Positions 55,477 through 64,000 of a stretch of DNA of 64,000 nucleotides are shown one piece after another. Under the pieces are notes generated by a model. The model had not been told where the DNA came from. It worked only from the letters and a program-made list of their open reading frames with translations, and did no database searches. Source of the DNA: Plasmodiophora brassicae. Its lineage: Eukaryota > Endomyxa > Phytomyxea > Plasmodiophorida > Plasmodiophoridae. Positions within the stretch are counted from its first letter, which is position 1. Each line of letters begins with the position of its first letter. The position numbers and the translations under genes were made by a program. Where the stretch lies: the NCBI GenBank assembly GCA_039704465.1, contig JASFAU010000020.1, forward strand, positions 587,007-651,006, in the 5' to 3' direction.

Positions 55477-55770
55477 CGTCGGCATGGTCGCCGTGGGTGC
55501 GACCCGTACGCATGTTCGGTATCTGGCAGCGGCGGCCGGATCCGTCTGACGGGTTACCTATCTGCTGCAGGCGCGGGGCAGCAGAGGCGTTGTCGTCACG
55601 GAGGGCCTATATTTGGCACTGGCGCCCCGCCGCGGACTGGCAACAAGTCCGGCAGCGGCGGCCAGCGGGAACTCGTCCACCGCGCGCACCGCCATTTGCG
55701 AGAAGTGTTGCCGGCGTAGCACGTGAGCGTCTCCCTGGTGCTGCGTTCCGCCTGCCTAGACCAGTGAGCA
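55477..55770. promoter_or_regulatory. Orphan second copy of the LRR-receptor promoter
   Basis: The sequence from about 55,484 onward matches the upstream flank and first codons of the LRR receptor at 52,480-52,700, including the G-T-G-C-G-A-C-C-C-G-T-A-C-G-C block. There is no receptor gene here on the minus strand. To its left is the beginning of a GH6 gene. It marks the duplication junction and could now drive an unrelated transcript. Confidence 0.7.
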
Positions 55771-55848
55771 TTTGGGGTGCGCACCCGCACCGCTGGCCGG
55801 TACTGACCCCATTCCTTGTGCGCGCCAGTGTCGTCGTCGTCGTCGCAG

Positions 55849-56309
55849 TGCAAGTGCACGACGGGTGGGGGCGCGCGCGGCCACGTGCCAAGTCCGTCGG
55901 CGTCGAGTGTGTGCTGACGGTATACAGGTGGTGGGTCCTGCACCTGCGGCCCGTCCTGTAAATGCGCCAAGTGCCCGAGCAAGGCGTCGTCGGGCAACGC
56001 GTGCGCATGCACGTCGTCGCAGGGCAAGAAATGCCATCGCACAGGTACGCGGCAACGGAAACGACGACGCCAACGAACCGCTCACGCATGACCGCTCGCT
56101 GTCAGCTGCGGGGACGTGTTCCTGCGGTCCGTCCTGCGCGTGCCCGACGTGCCCGGCGAAATCGGAGGAGCAGAAGGGCGCCTGCAGCACGAAATGCAAT
56201 TGCAAAGGTACGGGGCGACGAATGCCGATGAGCGCACCATCGGCGTCTGACCACTTGTGTCTCTGCAGGCGGTGGCGCCTGTGCATGCCAGCCCACCTGC
56301 GTCTGCTGA
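55849..56309 (+). CDS. Metallothionein-like protein in tiny exons (5' end open)
   Basis: Splicing 55849-55864, 55928-56044, 56106-56207 and 56269-56309 gives about 91 residues with 22 Cys, nearly all in C-x-C, C-x2-C or C-x3-C spacing (for example CTCGPSCKCAKC and CSCGPSCACPTC) and few hydrophobic residues. It ends P-T-C-V-C. All three introns are 61-63 nt and phase 1. Metallothioneins bind zinc, copper or cadmium through Cys clusters. Two repeated Cys modules suggest two metal clusters. The first coding exon and ATG are not identified: the acceptor before 55849 requires an upstream exon. The locus lies upstream of the second GT-like gene. Confidence 0.72.
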
Positions 56310-56593
56310 CCGGCCTCACGTCGCCTGCGGGTCTGCATCGATCGTCTCTAAAATACACCCACCCCCGTCTCGGTGCGAATGGGCACAGTCGGTCGCAACT
56401 CCGAATGCGCGTGGCTGTCTCGGGGCGACCGCGTCGCTGCTGCATGCCCCCGCTCGGTCGCTTCGTCTGTACCTACCCCCGTAGTTCGTCCGCTGGCGTG
56501 AGTCACGCGCGCCCTGCCACGTTCCGGTGAAGTGCCGCCGCAAACCTGCCGTCCATATTCCCAATCCCCAATCCCGGCGCCGCTGCCCCACCG
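56310..56593. promoter_or_regulatory. Upstream region of GT-like copy B
   Basis: Spacer between the metallothionein-like stop and the GT-like start. It is nearly identical to 52,880-53,211 of unit A, so the promoter of both GT-like copies is shared. Confidence 0.5.
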
Positions 56594-57984
56594 ATGGCGA
56601 CGTCGCGCTCGCCCGACCCCAGCTGGCGACGGGCTCGCTCGCCGTCGTTATCGTCGTCATCATTGTCGTCCCCGCTTCTTATCGTCGTCGTCGGCCTGCT
56701 GCTGCTCGCCTTCGTCTACGTCAACGTCAGCGCCCTGCACCGCGGGCCCTCGTACGCCGTGCGCCCGAGCCCGATGCCACAGCGCACCGGCACCGGCACC
56801 CAGCTGACGGTCACCATCGACGAACACGAAACCGTCACTGACGCGGTATCGCCGGAGGATCACCCCTTTGCCGGCGGGTCGCCCAGCGTCGTCGCGGAGC
56901 AGGACTTCCAGGTCGATGGGAACGCGACGTTGTTGCCGGACCTGGAGCACCTGGGCGCCGAGGCCATCTGCACGACGGAGGGATTCCTCGGCAGGCTGAA
57001 GGCCGGCGCCGTCCTGACGATGCTGGTGACGCCCAAGGCGCTGGCCGGCGCCGGGCCCGGTCGCGACAACCAGCACACGGAGCGGCACCTGCGGTTCCTG
57101 TTGCGGTCCTGGGCGTCCCTGCCCGACGTTGACTTTGTCGTCATGTCGACCAGCTGCCCGCTGCTGGTGCTGGCGCACGAGTACGGCCTGCCGACGCTGC
57201 GGTCGTCGTCCGTCAGCGACGTCGAGGCCGGCACGTACCGGTACGCGTTCCAGATGGCCGTCACGGGCGTGCCGTCGCGCGCGCCCCTGGTCGGGTTCGC
57301 GAACAGTGACATCTGGTTCGAGTCGTCGTTGGCGTGGACGGCGACCAGCCTGCTGAAGGTCGCCGCCGAGCGCAACTGGCCCAACTTCTTCGTCGTCGGC
57401 CAGCGTACCAACGTGGACCTGGACGGCGTTATCCAGTCCGACACGATGACGTTCGACGACAAGGTCGCCCATGTCGTGCGGAACGTGCCCCGGAAGGGGC
57501 GCCTGTTCCAAACCGACGCTGAGGTCGGTGCCGCGCTCGCGCCACACATTCGCCGCCCACGCCCGTGGACTGACATCGGCGACAGGATTACTTTATCTTC
57601 ACGCGTGATATCCCTCTGGTCTGGGATTGCATGCCGCCATTCTTCATCGGCGGGATCGCGTTCGACAACTGGCTGACGGGGTTGGCGAACTGCCACCCGT
57701 TGATCACGACGGTGGACGCGACGTCCACGCTGGCAGCCGTGCACATCAACCACGGCAAGGGGCGGTTCCAGTCGCATCAGTCGGTGCAGTCGTTCTTCAA
57801 CCAGAAGCTGCTGTACGAGAATCCGCTGACGCGCGGCGATACGTCGCACGCGCACTGGAAGACGGCGACCGGCGCTGACGGCACCATCGACATCAGCCCG
57901 GCACATCGAAAGATACCGGACACGAAGACGTACAGGTCGTACCATACGTGCGCGGCACAGAGAGCGGTGAAACCGGGCTCTTAG
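56594..57984 (+). CDS. Type II glycosyltransferase-like protein, copy B
   Basis: Exons 56594-57523 and 57586-57984 give 442 residues. This is the near-identical paralogue of the gene at 53,212, with the same membrane helix, N-x-D-I strand and F-D-N-W-L motif, and the same 62-nt intron. It differs mainly by a two-residue insertion (G-T) in the stem and scattered changes. If the intron is retained the first frame runs on without the F-D-N-W-L exon. Both copies look functional. Confidence 0.75.
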
Positions 57985-58406
57985 ATGGGACGAAGACCAC
58001 GTTCCATCGTGCGCCCCTGCTGCTGTACGTAGTAAAATAGAATACCGATGGCCAGCAACCGTGCTCTGCCGTTTCCTGTGCTAAGATAGCGGCACGTACG
58101 TACTTGCCGTTCCCGGACACAAGACCCGCGAGGCGCGCGCACGCCAGCCTGGCGATATGTTGCGCAGTACCAGTACTGTCCGTCGGTCTCCAGACCAGGC
58201 GCGGGCGCTTTTGTCGAGCTCGACCAGCTGACCAGGAGTATGAACGCCCGCAATATCCTTGTTGCAGTGGTGGCCGTGGCCGCAGCCGCGGTCGGCATCG
58301 TTGGCGCATTCATCCGGAGGCCGACCGAGCCGTCGGTCTGATCCTGCAGGCACCTGCATGCGGAGGCGCATGGGCGAGGCCAACCCGTTGTTATTGACTA
58401 GCAGTA
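57985..58406. other. Spacer after GT-like copy B
   Basis: Partly homologous to 54,597-54,850. It includes a short frame with a hydrophobic stretch (M-N-A-R-N-I-L-V-A-V-V-A-V-A-A-A-A-V) at about 58,241-58,341 that reads as a tiny membrane peptide of uncertain status. Confidence 0.4.
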
Positions 58407-58910
58407 GTGGATCCAGGAAACGAACAGTTGGGTTCGCAGAAGTGTGGTGCCCAATACGTTGGCGACGTCAGTCAAGCGTATGGCGGAGGTGGCGGGGTTC
58501 CGCAAGGAATTGGAGAGTGCACGATTCCTGGTGTCGTATCCTACAGAGGAGCGTGGCGCAAAGGATACCAGCAGTGGAACGGCAAACTCTAATCAATCGA
58601 CAGGTCGTTCGTTTACCATGGCTTGTTCAAAGACGGCCTGCCGTTCGGGTTCGGTGCCCTCAGTTCTGGAAAAGGGTGGCGTTACGAAGACCACTTTATC
58701 GATGGCAAACGTCATGGTTACGGCACCTGCACCGACATCGAAGGATAAGTGCTACAGGATCAGTGGCTCATCGGCCTATTACACCGTCATGGGAAGGTCG
58801 TACTCCCCGACGCACGTACGTATTCTCGGAGGGACATTCTTCCAATGAACGCTCGCGCCAGCGTTACGGAAGGGGCATTCCTGGGCAAGGTGGGAGACAT
58901 AACGGGATAG
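58407..58910 (+). pseudogene. MORN-repeat gene, broken, unit B
   Basis: Three or four MORN repeats are readable: S-Y-R-G-A-W-R-K-G near 58,540, V-Y-H-G-L-F-K-D-G-L-P-F-G-F-G and F-I-D-G-K-R-H-G-Y-G near 58,620-58,730. They lie in two frames, separated by stops at about 58,590 and 58,748. MORN repeats often bind membranes or scaffold proteins. The frames could be rescued by splicing in part, but I could not build a full model, so I call it decayed. Confidence 0.6.
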
Positions 58911-59246
58911 GAGGTCACGCAAATCAACGAAGAGACGTTGAGGAGTGATATCTTGAACGCGCGGAATGGTATCTGCAAAGGGAAACGTGATGACGCCAAT
59001 GGCGACTGTTCTAGTGAACCTGGATGACACTCTGAACCTGGAGACGCCAGTAAATAAATGTCCCTATATTTTGGCATTTCTTCATTCGTAGCTGGACGGC
59101 TGAAGCAACACTAAGCTTAATCTGTGAAGCAACGAGTTGACGCTGCCCCATATGGCGCGTGTTAGTTAACGACGGTTTTACTCTGCATCAGCCAAGGCAC
59201 GCGGTACAGCCACTGCTCAGATATCGCCTTGTAGTGTACCCAAGAT
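58911..59246. promoter_or_regulatory. Upstream region of the GH6 gene
   Basis: Less GC-rich than the coding sequence. It matches the end of unit A (55,050-55,420) and so contains the duplicated GH6 promoter. Confidence 0.5.
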
Positions 59247-60973
59247 ATGAATACCGAATCATTCCTAACGGCGAATCTGGCGCCAATCACCATGGGCAAT
59301 ATTGTCCGACAAGCCGTCATCGCTGGAGGCACACTGCCCGGCTGGAGAAGGCTCGTGTTTGTTGTACTATTGGTGCCTATATGCACCGGTGCTTCTCCCC
59401 CTCAGCTTTGCACGGCCGTACCGCCATCGGTCCTGCAGTCGGCTTCCAAATCGTATCCAGCGTGGGTTGCCGGGTTTCAGTGGCTCTTCCATCACCCGTT
59501 CTCGTATTGGTTCACAAACCCGGCCGTCGACCTGCCGAACATTGCCAAGTTGATGACCGCGTGCAACCCGTCGATGCCTGTCATTGTCGTGTACTACATC
59601 CCGAATCGAGACTGCAGTGGATCGTTTTCAAGTGGGGGTGCACCGTCGACTCTCGCCTACAACCGGTCGCTGGCGGGTCTGGCTGCTGCAGTCGGCAACA
59701 ATCGCGTTTTGTACATTGTGGAACCGGACGCTCTAGCCAACGTCAACTCATGCCCGCAATACGCGAGCAGTTATCTGACGAATCTTCGATCGGCAGTATC
59801 CGTTCTCGGCAATAATACGAACGCCACAATCTATCTCGACGTCGGGTTGTGGGCCCTAGGCAACGACCAAAACAGCTCGTTTGTCGGGTCAACATCGCTT
59901 GCTACTTCATTGTCATCCAACATTAAGAAGGTCGATCCAAAGCGCAGGTGCAGAGGCATCAGCCTGAACGTCTCCAATTATCATGCAACGAATGTTCTCG
60001 TTCAAGCATGCAACCTTTTCCACAGTTACACCGATTACGATTACCGTTGCGTCATCGATACTGTAAGCAATCCGTCCGGTACCGTATCAGGACGTCAACG
60101 GCACTGACCCATTGTGGCATGCGACAGTCCAGGAACTTTAACGGCGATGGAAACCTTCGTGAATGGTGTAACTACAAAGGGATGGGCGTGGGAGCAGTGC
60201 CGACGTCCAACACATCGTACCCGCTGGTCGACTATTTCCTGTGGGTGAAAACGATAGGCGCCAGCGACGGACAGTGCACAGGGCGCACGAGCGATGCGTT
60301 GGTCACAAACATTGCCGCTGGGAACTTCTTTCCGCTATCGTTCCAACTGCTGTTCAACCAAAGCGACGTTCCTCCCCGCGGTTTACTCGACAGACAGGCA
60401 TCTTCACGTCCACCGGCCCGGGCAAATACCTCCCATGCGTCGGTGCTTTCTACCAAGTCGTTCGGCATACTACGTGGCACTTCGACCAAGGGCCGCTTTG
60501 TTGCACCTCACGGTACGAGCAGATTTCGACGCAGTTCACAATCACGTCCACCAACAAGCTCGTCCATCAACGGTATCAAACGGAGTCGTCGCCAAACGTA
60601 TACGATGGTTTCGCCGCCCACACGAACGTCAAAACCGGCGACAGGCCTAGTTATTGCTTCTAGGAAACAGATGCAGGAATCGACAGCCAGTCAACCTCCA
60701 TACGTTACTCCCACCACAGGTGCGCATCGAGCAAAGACGAGCTTACGGCCGGGGCCCGTTTCATCAGACGACAGTCTTCGGCAGGATCCCGCAGGAACCT
60801 CTTGGACAGCAGTCTGGGAAGATGCACAACACTATCAGACTGCAATAGTCGTTGTTGTATGTACGGCATCGTTAACCGCGTGCACAGCGATACTGCTCAT
60901 CAGGGTGTGTCGGCTCCTGGCACCAGACCACGTCGCGCAGGTATCGAGCGATACGATTGATACAACATATTGA
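59247..60973 (+). CDS. GH6 cellulase-like protein with C-terminal membrane segment
   Basis: Exons 59247-60062 and 60128-60973 (65-nt intron) give 553 residues. A hydrophobic leader (about residues 32-48) is followed by the GH6 fold: Y-I-P-N-R-D-C-S-G (catalytic-tunnel Asp), I-V-E-P-D-A-L-A-N (the proton donor Asp), then D-T-S-R-N-F-N-G across the intron, E-W-C-N and W-V-K-x-x-G-x-S-D-G. GH6 enzymes cut cellulose chains from the non-reducing end or internally. After residue about 360 a Ser/Thr/Pro-rich region precedes one hydrophobic helix (about 508-530) and a short tail, so the enzyme seems membrane-bound. The Ser-rich part has competing frames and may contain unseen introns. Confidence 0.78.
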
Positions 60974-61432
60974 TTCACGGTCAAGTTCTGGTATTCCATC
61001 TGGACCGATTATGCATCAGTCGCCCAGTGGCCCAGCCGGTATCCGTGATGAAGAACTGGATATGCCTGTAGAGGTAGGTGGCTGTGTCGCCGAAGCCCGC
61101 CCCTCTCAATAGACGAAGACCGTGTCACCACTCGCGTACAACGACCCTGAAGATCGTACAGGCTACAGCCGTGTCGTCGGAAGCGCGGCCCAGTAGCCTA
61201 CAGGGCGCAATTGACACGATTCCCCGGCCCGGCAAGGACGATTAACGGCGTTCAGGCGCCAGTGCGTCCGGGCCGGCAATGATGCACCCGTCGGTACCGT
61301 AACAGGACGCCGTCGCCGCCGTCCACGGGGGCCGAGATATCGATGTGACAGGCGGTGCCGGAGTTGGTGATGGACCACGCTCGATCCGCCATGGAATACG
61401 CGATCTGAACGTGCGGGCCGCTGTCCCCGCTT
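60974..61432. other. Unassigned stretch, possible minus-strand exon
   Basis: No gene was built. On the minus strand, about 61,479-61,252 reads as a protein-like segment (A-Y-S-M-A-D-R-A-W-S-I-T-N-S-G) with balanced composition, but it does not connect to a neighbour. Confidence 0.35.
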
Positions 61433-62505
61433 GTGCGCAGCAATCCGCCGGTAGCGAACGAGGTAGCAGCGCAGGGCAAGGGGTGGTTACGTCACAGTCA
61501 AGGGCAGGTCGCGCGTCGGTCCGGGGGAACTGCCGCCACGAATCAGATACGCCGGCGACATATCAGACACTGGCACGTGGATGGTTATATATTCCACCAG
61601 CGAGTGCGCTCGCGCCACCAATACGATCTGGCAGGTCACGCCTCAACGACGCGGACCACGACCTGCCGCGCCGCCAGGCGCCGCACATTGTTCTGGGTAC
61701 AAGACAGCGCAGTTCGACACGGTGTCCGTTTTGGGACCAGCCGGCACTGGTTTCGGAGACCGGAGGCCTGCATACGGACTGCGCACTGCGTTGGCATTGG
61801 CAGGTGTGGCCGGCACTTGAAGGCCGCAGAGTCAGACGAGTGCAGGAAGCAGTCCAGGCCGGCCCAGTTTCTCCAGACCGCAGCCGCGTGGGAGACAGAA
61901 GCCATGTGCATTGGCAGCAGCGTGGCTTCGCCGCCGACAGCACACCTTGCGCCATACAGCTGTACAATCGGTTCGCCGGCGTCCGCTAGCATGCAGTGTG
62001 TGCCTGTGGTCGGCTTCATCCTGAATTTCGACCGCAAACTAATCCACGTGGACGACGCTGACGCTCTGACGTCTTCCCTCACCATCGAGTGGGCGTCGAC
62101 CCACGATGCCGTCGACGGTGTTGTCACGCGTTCGCATGGCGGCGGTTGTGTACACGTGCTCTAATCGTTATATACGTACTGACTAATGGTAATACAGGGC
62201 ACGTTCTGCACCTCGCCGGCAACGGTCGCCACGGGCCCGTCGCCTATATACAGAAGGAGCAGATCAACGGCATCTGGACGATTCACAACACGTCCCACGA
62301 ACACGACTGTATGTTTTAGTTATGCTTGCCATTATGAGGAGCATATTCCTGAAATCATGTAACGTTACGATACTGTACAGGCTGTATTTTCGTCAACATG
62401 GTGCCCCTGCACTATGGGGAAGTTGCTACGATTGAGATTGGCGGTGTGATCAACATCACGTCGCGAGACAAGAAAGCCACGTTCGCTAGCCTCCGTGTGG
62501 GCTAG
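61433..62505 (+). CDS. Spliced hypothetical protein (5' end uncertain)
   Basis: The last three exons are well supported: one ending at 62144, then 62198-62308 and 62381-62505 (introns of 53 nt with a CTGACTAAT box, and 72 nt). Together they encode V-V-G-F-I-L-N-F-D-R-K-L-I-H-V, then G-G-G-H-V-L-H-L-A-G-N-G, and end A-S-L-R-V-G. The frame is open back to 61433 but composition before about 61,850 is ambiguous, so upstream introns are likely. No family was recognised. Confidence 0.5.
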
Positions 62506-62700
62506 CGATATAGAACGTGTTGTTTGCGAGACCGAGCCACCTGGAGTTATGAACAATTGGGGCTCCATGCACACTGTTGCTTAGCCCTTCTCGCAGTATT
62601 CATTTCCCGGGGAGTCCAAAATTGTTCCCTGGAGAATCGCCGGTAGCGGGAAGGAGTAGAGGGAGCGTGGGCGGACCAGGTCGTAGTCGACCTGGTTGTG

Positions 62701-63210
62701 CTACACGACATCGGCAACGGGTGCCTTGCGATGGGGCCGATGCAGGGCGTCGCAGAAGGCCCAGCAGCCACTCGCCTGCTTGACCCAGGACACGTAGTGT
62801 CCTTGGTCTTGACCAAGACGCTGGGTGTCACCACCCTGGTAGTCGACGAGACCGACTAACTCGAAGTACGCCGGGCCAACCTGGACAACCGGCATCTGAT
62901 GCAGGCCTGTGTCCGCTGAACTGCCCCTATTCATCAACGAGTTCCGCGCCCTGTCCATGCTTCGAACAACCACATCTCTGGGGTCAGGTTGCACCTTCAC
63001 ATCCGCCGACCCGTGGCGCGACACTGATATTGTTCGTATCCCAGGCGTTTCGGCACCTCTGTACGCAACCGGCGAATGAAGATGGATGCCGGGCAACGTA
63101 AAGCAGACGCCGATCCCGCGGTGGGTGCAATCTCGGCGCGATCGTCTACGCGACGTCGCTGCAAGTCGCGAAAGCCGTCCTCTGCGTCGTCCTGCATGGC
63201 CGCCCGACAT
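62701..63210 (-). CDS. Ubiquitin-specific protease, C-terminal part
   Basis: The minus-strand frame contains the His-box region of USP enzymes: Y-F-E-L-V-G-L-V-D-Y-Q-G-G, a short insert, D-Q-G-H-Y-V-S-W-V-K, then W-A-F-C-D-A and the stop. USPs cut ubiquitin from proteins; the His in G-H-Y is catalytic. The Cys box should lie upstream, at or beyond the right edge of the window. The frame before residue about 60 is basic and may cross an intron, so the true exon start is uncertain. Confidence 0.6.
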   Translation of the reverse strand: MSGGHAGRRRGRLSRLAATSRRRSRRDCTHRGIGVCFTLPGIHLHSPVAYRGAETPGIRTISVSRHGSADVKVQPDPRDVVVRSMDRARNSLMNRGSSADTGLHQMPVVQVGPAYFELVGLVDYQGGDTQRLGQDQGHYVSWVKQASGCWAFCDALHRPHRKAPVADVV

Positions 63211-64000
63211 TCCGTTGTGTTCGGCATCACACGGCGCAGGTCGTCCCTGACGTCGCGCCTGCCTGCACCCGGGCCGACGTCGCCGCCGACCAGTGATATT
63301 CTCCCAACAGACCCGCTACCACCTCAACACGTCCTGCTGGACGCTTGATGTCTCGCGCGTCATCGAACTCGTTAGCCGCATGCAACACGTCCTGCTGATG
63401 GGGTATCGTCGCGTCCAGCGCGTCTGTGAGAACGCCCTGCACCTCGAGGACAGGTACGAATTGTCGCCTCAGGCACAGACCCAGGCCGTCTAACTCGTGC
63501 TGGACAGGACACGCATGGCATCGCCTGCCGTCTTTCGTCCAGCATGAGCTGCTGCGGGCAGTGGTCGTCCTGGCGGGCCGGGCCGGGTCCAGCACCGCGC
63601 CGGCCTGCTCCTCAGCTAAGGCGGCGTTTAGACCGCCCGCAGCAGCTCGCTGCGTTCGGGCTGGCGCGCCCTTGACCTACATCATGCATCGATGGGCGAC
63701 GAACAACCAAGGGCGCCTCTGCTGTCCCGTCCGCCTGACGAGCGTCGCTTGCCTGTCCTGCAGATCGTCCAGCAGGCCAGCGGTGTCCAGCACCAGTTGC
63801 CGCCGGTCGACATGCGGGCGCGTACGTACGAAGACCCGCCGCCATCCCGCGGGCCGTCACATCTTCACAAGTTGATCCTCTTCAATACAAGCAGACGAGG
63901 TCTATACGTGCGTGCACCGCACCTGCAGGTCGTCCTGGCGTCAGCCGGCACCGAGCGGCAGCATTCGAAGAATGCGGTGCAGGGGGCGGCGCCCGTTCCC
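63211..64000. other. Right edge, probably 5' exons of the USP gene
   Basis: Several short frames on both strands, none with a recognisable USP Cys box. The minus-strand frame 63,595-63,227 is the best candidate for an upstream exon but shows no family motif. Confidence 0.3.

Larger units (their letters stand above)
55477..59300. repeat. Tandem duplication, unit B
   Basis: This is the second copy, longer than unit A because it keeps the central exons of the metallothionein-like gene and additional MORN sequence. It starts in the LRR-receptor promoter and ends inside the 5' region of the complete GH6 gene. The junction of units A and B, near 55,476, is a simple head-to-tail joint, as in an unequal crossover. 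Confidence 0.85.

Noticed and set aside
1..64000. Giant-virus origin (GC-rich, MORN and ankyrin genes)
   Set aside because: The density of spliceosomal introns and the presence of TIM9, QTRT1/2, CTF8 and GPS receptors argue for a nuclear eukaryotic genome.

Overview
The window reads as nuclear DNA of a GC-rich, intron-bearing single-celled eukaryote. Genes lie on both strands with short spacers and have many introns, nearly all 50-72 nt, with GT(A/C/G)NG(T/C) donors, frequent CTGAC/CTAAY boxes near the 3' end and AG acceptors. I rebuilt spliced models by hand; most multi-exon models sum to an exact multiple of three and restore family consensus at the junctions. The lineage cannot be fixed from the sequence. 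GPS-bearing 7TM receptors with REJ-like regions, one-LRR-per-exon genes, GH6/GH18 enzymes, Skp1-like/ankyrin fusions and MORN repeats would fit a holozoan or amoebozoan protist.

Layout. 0-18.1 kb is a receptor cluster: the 3' end of an LRR gene made of 72-nt exons; an LRR receptor (1820 aa); and an NHL receptor (3068 aa). The two receptors share the same C-terminal half (Arg/Pro/Thr stalk, REJ-like region, GPS motif, seven-helix domain) but have different ligand-facing heads. The NHL head is four tandem copies of a six-blade unit, so probably four complete beta-propellers. 18.1-24.2 kb is housekeeping: a small mitochondrial-type protein, a membrane-anchored GH18 chitinase-like protein, both subunits of the queuine tRNA-ribosyltransferase (QTRT1 and QTRT2) head to head, and a CTF8-like clamp-loader subunit. 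24.5-29.8 kb holds two decayed copies and one intact copy of an Skp1/POZ-ankyrin gene. 30.2-43.2 kb carries an MscS channel, a 1326-aa GPI-type glycoprotein, a borealin-like protein, TIM9, a protein with a repeated His-Pro motif, and two tandem seven-helix paralogues. 43.5-50.5 kb has a zinc-ribbon protein, a possible TBC-fold protein, a single-pass membrane protein and a protein kinase with HCD in place of HRD. 50.7-52.5 kb is an LRR single-pass receptor with a tyrosine-containing tail.

52.48-59.3 kb is a tandem duplication. Each unit carries the 5' flank of the LRR receptor, a metallothionein-like locus (intact-looking in the second unit, internally deleted in the first), a two-exon type II glycosyltransferase-like gene and MORN-repeat debris. 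The junction near 55,476 joins a truncated 5' end of the GH6 gene to a second copy of the LRR-receptor promoter. After it come a GH6 cellulase-like gene with a C-terminal membrane segment, an unassigned spliced gene, and the C-terminal part of a ubiquitin-specific protease.

The most novel items are the receptor pair with exchanged heads (one bearing 24 NHL blades), the metallothionein-like gene spread over very small exons, and the duplication that left an orphan promoter. No tRNA, rRNA, CRISPR array or complete transposon was recognised.
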